Of a DNA stretch of 64,000 nucleotides, positions 60,332-64,000 are shown piece after piece (position 1 is the first letter of the stretch; each line of letters opens with the position of its first letter). This DNA comes from Clostridium_AD sp964467165 (lineage in GTDB: Bacteria > Bacillota > Clostridia > Clostridiales > Clostridiaceae): assembly GCA_964467165.1 (NCBI GenBank), contig CAYXOL010000028.1, forward strand, positions 3,597 through 67,596, read 5' to 3'. A program made the position numbers and the translations under genes. The notes beneath the pieces are model-generated. The model did not search any database and was not told where the DNA came from. It worked only from the letters and a program-made list of their open reading frames with translations.

Positions 60332-61453
60332 TTAATATTTAAACTTCTTCATAAATGCACCATCGATATAGTCCTTCAATTTCCAGCTTAGTTTCCCCAT
60401 ATTAGCCATTCCCTTATATTGCATAATTCCTTTTTTATTCCCAACAGATATAATAGCCAAGTAGTCTATCTGAGGTATATATTCTTTTAATTCTTCATTG
60501 CCTATAAATTTTAGTATATTGCTTAGCAAGTATGGGGCTTCGCGAATAGCATAAACACCAACCTTCTTTACATATTCGAAATCAGAAAAAGAAATACAGT
60601 CTCCCGCCCCAAAAATAAAAGGATAGTCAACGGACTGAAGATAGCGATTAACCATCATATAACCGGCCTTATCAACTGTAAACCCCGAATCCTTATACAA
60701 TGGATTTGACTTTGGCCCGGCAGCCCATACTAAAAAATCATATTTTATTTGTTTTCCAGATTCTATGGTGAGCTTATTTTGTGAAACACTTGATATTTTA
60801 CTCAGAGGCAAAATTTTAATTTTATCTTTCTCAAGCTTTTTCAAGGTCTTTTCTCTGACATTTTCATTGTATCCATTTAATATTAAATTCCCACTGTGTG
60901 CTAAAGTGACTTCAACATTTTTCTTCATTTTGCATGACAAGGCTTTTAACGCAAATGCCATTTCAATCCCAGCAGCTCCTGCACCTACTATTACCACTTG
61001 GCTTTCTTTGACCATCTGCTCTATAAAATTTTCTCGAAGCTTAAATAGGTTTTCTAATGGCTTAACACAATATGCATATTTCATAACTCCCTGAACATTT
61101 TTCCCAGCCATTTCAGACCCTGTATCCACAGAGATCACATCAAAAGATACTGTTTCATTATTTTCTAATTTAACACATTTATTTTCGACATCAATTCCAG
61201 CTAACCTAGCCTCTATATATTTGATCCTACTCTTATGGCACATTTTCCTTAAATCAAAGGACATGTCCTCCTCTTTGTAGATTCCTTCCACATATCCAGA
61301 AGCCATACCTGAGTAATACTGATATTTACCTGCAGTCACAAGAACAACTTCAATTCCTGGAATGTTTTTCAAATAAAACTGCTTTATAAGAAATACATGG
61401 GCATGTCCACCACCCACTAAAAGTAACTTTTTAGTTTTTTTCATAATATTCAC
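60332..61453 (-). CDS. FAD-dependent pyridine nucleotide oxidoreductase, NDH-2/SQR-like
   Basis: A 373-residue flavoprotein with two Rossmann motifs: KLLLVGGGHAHVFLIKQF for FAD and QVVIVGAGAAGIEMAFAL for NAD(P)H. A third block, FIFGAGDCISF, binds FAD ribityl. The GGGHAH variant is typical of a branch related to type II NADH dehydrogenase and sulfide:quinone reductase. The start may be GTG (61453) or the ATG three codons on. It lies 51 bp downstream of the CDP-alcohol phosphatidyltransferase gene on the same strand, probably one operon. Confidence 0.87.
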   Translation of the reverse strand: MNIMKKTKKLLLVGGGHAHVFLIKQFYLKNIPGIEVVLVTAGKYQYYSGMASGYVEGIYKEEDMSFDLRKMCHKSRIKYIEARLAGIDVENKCVKLENNETVSFDVISVDTGSEMAGKNVQGVMKYAYCVKPLENLFKLRENFIEQMVKESQVVIVGAGAAGIEMAFALKALSCKMKKNVEVTLAHSGNLILNGYNENVREKTLKKLEKDKIKILPLSKISSVSQNKLTIESGKQIKYDFLVWAAGPKSNPLYKDSGFTVDKAGYMMVNRYLQSVDYPFIFGAGDCISFSDFEYVKKVGVYAIREAPYLLSNILKFIGNEELKEYIPQIDYLAIISVGNKKGIMQYKGMANMGKLSWKLKDYIDGAFMKKFKY

Positions 61454-61504
61454 GCTCTTCCCCTTACGCTATATTCTCATCTACGATGAAGGAGTAACTC
61501 CATT

Positions 61505-62092
61505 TTACATTTTACTATACTTAATTACTTTATAAAATCTCATGACACCTGTTAAAAATATAATAGCATTGAATACCATTAGTATTGAATTTATTTGATT
61601 TTTAAATATTAACATTAAAGAGAACACTATAAATGTTTCAGTCCTCTCTGCTATTCCAGTATCATAATGCATGCTTTTTTCAGATGTATTTTTAAATAAT
61701 GCTCCGGCTAAAATAAATGTTGTAAAATTGAATATCACTGAAATATAGAACAATATATAGGCAATGTAATTTGCGGGAGCAAGGATGGTGAAGCCAAAAA
61801 TAATAAATGCTTCAACCATCCTGTCAAAAATAAGATCCATGTAAGCTCCTCCCGCGGAAGATTTGCCTGTAAGCCTTGCGACGCTTCCATCTAGAACATC
61901 CAAAAGACCTGAAATCCATAATAAAATTAGGGCTACTAGTGGTTTATTAATTCCTATAAATATAGCCGAAAACAAACCTATAGCAAAAGCTACTATTGTT
62001 ATGGCATTGGGTTTAATTTTTAAACTAACTAAAATTCTCGCCAGAAAATTAAACATAGGCTCAAATTTTCCACGCCACCTTGTATCAATCAT
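61505..62092 (-). CDS. CDP-alcohol phosphatidyltransferase family protein
   Basis: A 195-residue membrane protein with about six hydrophobic segments. The catalytic motif DGxxARxxxxxxxxGxxxDxxxD is complete in DVLDGSVARLTGKSSAGG followed by AYMDLIFDR. It transfers a phosphatidyl group from CDP-diacylglycerol to an alcohol. The loose match to PgsA/PssA means the alcohol cannot be named. GGTGG precedes the ATG. It lies 91 bp after the dehydrogenase-like gene and 51 bp before the NDH-like gene, all on the minus strand. Confidence 0.9.
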   Translation of the reverse strand: MIDTRWRGKFEPMFNFLARILVSLKIKPNAITIVAFAIGLFSAIFIGINKPLVALILLWISGLLDVLDGSVARLTGKSSAGGAYMDLIFDRMVEAFIIFGFTILAPANYIAYILFYISVIFNFTTFILAGALFKNTSEKSMHYDTGIAERTETFIVFSLMLIFKNQINSILMVFNAIIFLTGVMRFYKVIKYSKM

Positions 62093-62183
62093 TTTAACGC
62101 CACCTTTTAATACATCACTTTACTGTATGTTTTGATTTACAATCTAATTTCTCCTGAGAAAAGCATATTTTTCATATAAAAAC

Positions 62184-63602
62184 TTATCTTAAAAAAATTA
62201 ATTTTATAAGTTTATTCTGCCACTCTTTAAATGAGTTTTTTAAAATCTTTAGAGAGGCAAATTTAAAAATTTCCGCTTCTGTTGGGTAAGAAAATATCAT
62301 GTTTAGATAGGCTGTTGCCTTAAGTTTTTTCTTAATTGCCATGGTAGCCAAAGGAATGCTTTCCCCAGCTTTTTCGCCTACCAATGTGGCTCCGATTATT
62401 CTTCCTGAATTGCCCAATATAAGTTTTAAAAAACCAATCCTATCATTTTCTGTTTTAGCTCTATCCATTTCATCTAGAGGAACCAAAATAGCTTCTTTAA
62501 ATAATCCTAAATCCTTTGCCATAGGTTCCGTATATCCCACATGTGCCACTTCTGGCTTAGTATATGTTGTCCAGGGTACTGCGCAGTAATCAACCTTGGA
62601 CCCTAGATGAAAAATAATATTTCTAATTACAATACCTGCTTGGTATCCTGCCATATGTGTAAATTGATAAGGACCAGCTGCATCTCCGCAGGCATATATG
62701 TTATTTATATTTGTTTGAAGTTTATTGTTAACTACAACAAAACCTCTTTCGTTTAATTCAACCTTAGCTTTTTCAAGTCCAAGTCCATTGGTGGATGGTC
62801 TTCTTCCTAGTGATACAAGTAGATTATCCCCAGTTATTTCTTCAGTTTTACCTCCTCTTTCAATTACCACAGTTATATTTTCACCACTTTTTTTAACTTC
62901 TATAATTTTTGATTTTAACTTTAAATCAATTCCATCCTCAATAAATACCTTTTCCATTAAAGGCCCAACCTCTGCATCATCTTTTCCAAACAAAGTAGTG
63001 CTCATATCAATAATAGTTACTTCTGACCCTAGGTGTCTAAACCCTTGACCAAGTTCTAGACCTATTGGTCCCCCACCTAGAATGATAAGATGCTTAGGTA
63101 GTTTTTTTAATTCAAATATATTTCTGTTGGTTAAATATGACACATCTTCTAATCCTTTAATTTTAGGAACAACTGCCTGGGACCCAGTAGCAATAACAAT
63201 AGATTTTGAAGTAATTATTCTACCCTGGACTTTAACAGTATGTCTATCTATCAGTTCTCCATTCCCCTCTATTACATCCACTCCAAGGCTTTCATATCTT
63301 TCTCTTGAATCATGTGGCTCAATTTCCTTTATCACAGATTTTACTCTTTCCATTATATCAGCTAGATCCACATCCTTTATTGTAGATTCCAAGCCAAGCT
63401 TCTGTGATTGTCTTATATCCTTCGCTAAATGAGCGCACTTTAAGAATGCCTTACTTGGCACGCAGCCAGCATTAAGACAGTCTCCCCCCATCTTTTCTCT
63501 TTCAACAAGAGCAACCTTTGCACCAAGAGTTGCTGCCCCTGAAGCCACAACTAGGCCTGCACTTCCTGCTCCAATAACAACAATATGATAATCATACTTC
63601 AT
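62184..63602 (-). CDS. Dihydrolipoamide-dehydrogenase/mercuric-reductase-like flavoprotein
   Basis: A 472-residue FAD enzyme of the disulfide reductase family. It has the FAD motif VVIGAGSAGLVVASGAA, the redox-active disulfide GGDCLNAGCVPSK, the NAD motif LIILGGGPIGLELGQ and YACGDAAGPYQFTHMA. The dimer domain reads IFSYPTEAE where catalytic members have HPT-x-x-E, so the His is replaced by Tyr. It is probably not a standard E3 subunit and no pyruvate dehydrogenase genes are nearby. GGGGAG precedes the ATG. It is likely the first gene of a three-gene unit. Confidence 0.88.
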   Translation of the reverse strand: MKYDYHIVVIGAGSAGLVVASGAATLGAKVALVEREKMGGDCLNAGCVPSKAFLKCAHLAKDIRQSQKLGLESTIKDVDLADIMERVKSVIKEIEPHDSRERYESLGVDVIEGNGELIDRHTVKVQGRIITSKSIVIATGSQAVVPKIKGLEDVSYLTNRNIFELKKLPKHLIILGGGPIGLELGQGFRHLGSEVTIIDMSTTLFGKDDAEVGPLMEKVFIEDGIDLKLKSKIIEVKKSGENITVVIERGGKTEEITGDNLLVSLGRRPSTNGLGLEKAKVELNERGFVVVNNKLQTNINNIYACGDAAGPYQFTHMAGYQAGIVIRNIIFHLGSKVDYCAVPWTTYTKPEVAHVGYTEPMAKDLGLFKEAILVPLDEMDRAKTENDRIGFLKLILGNSGRIIGATLVGEKAGESIPLATMAIKKKLKATAYLNMIFSYPTEAEIFKFASLKILKNSFKEWQNKLIKLIFLR

Positions 63603-64000
63603 AATCTATACTCCCCTTTAATTTATTCGTAGAAATATGTGTTATACCACTAATTTTTATTAAATCCTCTTTTGGTAAGTTTGAAAATATTTTTATTTGT
63701 GACAAATAACAACGTTTTTCTATAAATCCACCCCAAATCGCTTATCTTTCTCACTAAAAGTTATCTTACAATGATTATATCATAAAGGGAAACATCTTAT
63801 GGAAAATCCCTTACATACAATTTAATTATTGCTCATGCAGATCCAGTTACACCCATAGATTAGCCCCCTCAGAGGTTATTAAATGTTTAAAATCTATGCA
63901 GTTTATCATATATTTTCACTTTAATAAGGAGTACCGCTTTAAATTAAGGTTCTTTCTGAACTTTGGGTGTATAGAAGAAAAAGCGGGTGTGAAAACCTGC
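63603..64000. other. Gene-free stretch at the window edge
   Basis: This 398-bp stretch has no open frame with a ribosome binding site and no stable hairpin that I can see. It contains the upstream region of the minus-strand flavoprotein gene. The last 70 bases are richer in G and purines, and could be the edge of a feature continuing beyond the window. Confidence 0.5.

Noticed and set aside
1..64000. tRNA, rRNA, transposase or integrase genes
   Set aside because: I looked for cloverleaf-like and transposase motifs while reading and found none that I could support.

Overview
The window is low-GC (AT-rich), with strong GGAGG-type ribosome binding sites, U-tailed hairpin terminators and an anaerobe's gene set: hybrid-cluster protein, A-type flavodiiron protein, clostridial-type ferredoxin, DUF1540 and DUF3343 proteins and a type I-B CRISPR system. 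This points to a chromosomal segment of a Clostridium-like, probably spore-forming Firmicute. No rRNA, tRNA, phage or intact insertion sequence was recognised.

Layout. (1) 1-11101: a CRISPR array (42 repeats seen, cut by the left edge), its leader, and a complete type I-B operon on the minus strand in the order cas6-cas8b-cas7-cas5-cas3-cas4-cas1-cas2. Divergent from it, at 11360-12763, is an unfamiliar PD-(D/E)XK-like nuclease with C-terminal repeats resembling homing-endonuclease-associated DNA-binding repeats. (2) 12.8-15.3 kb: a prolyl-aminopeptidase-like hydrolase and an MFS exporter. (3) 15.4-21.7 kb: a nitrosative/oxidative stress block with DUF1540-hcp-ferredoxin, fprA-ric, a hemerythrin protein and an FNR-like regulator, with candidate operators and a fossil 3' end of a second crp-type gene. 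(4) 21.8-25.9 kb: a MarR-controlled heterodimeric ABC exporter. (5) 25.9-29.8 kb: a Cthe_2159-type beta-helix lipoprotein, DUF4956 membrane protein and VTC-domain protein. (6) 29.8-34.4 kb: an MFS exporter behind a structured leader RNA with a strong terminator, an orphan solute-binding lipoprotein, TerB and a sugar acetyltransferase.

(7) 34.5-57.1 kb is the most unusual part: a roughly 23-kb glycosylation locus. It encodes a UDP-L-FucNAc-type route (CapE, CapF-like, WecB/CapG-like) and a dTDP-4-amino-4,6-dideoxyhexose route (RmlA, RmlB, VioA-like aminotransferase, no RmlC/RmlD). It has six glycosyltransferases including three multidomain ones, a WbqC protein, a second DegT-like protein and an ATP-grasp/HAD fusion. 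Interspersed are non-enzymatic proteins: two tandem paralogous small beta proteins, a small Cys-containing protein, a Cys-rich 252-aa protein and a beta-propeller-like/coiled-coil protein. No initiating lipid-carrier transferase, flippase, polymerase or ABC exporter is visible. Several genes, including the three plus-strand ones at 40560, 43046 and 47810, have upstream sequences matching AC-N16-CATANNNTA, the sigma-K mother-cell consensus. My reading, an inference, is that this locus builds and glycosylates a spore surface layer in the mother cell.

(8) 57.1-63.6 kb: a DUF3343 protein and cysteine-desulfurase-like enzyme (sulfur/selenium handling), cytochrome-b5-like lipoprotein, RdgB-like pyrophosphatase, NDH-2-like flavoprotein, CDP-alcohol phosphatidyltransferase and a dihydrolipoamide-dehydrogenase-like enzyme. 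Three copies of a short dyad-containing repeat lie between these genes.
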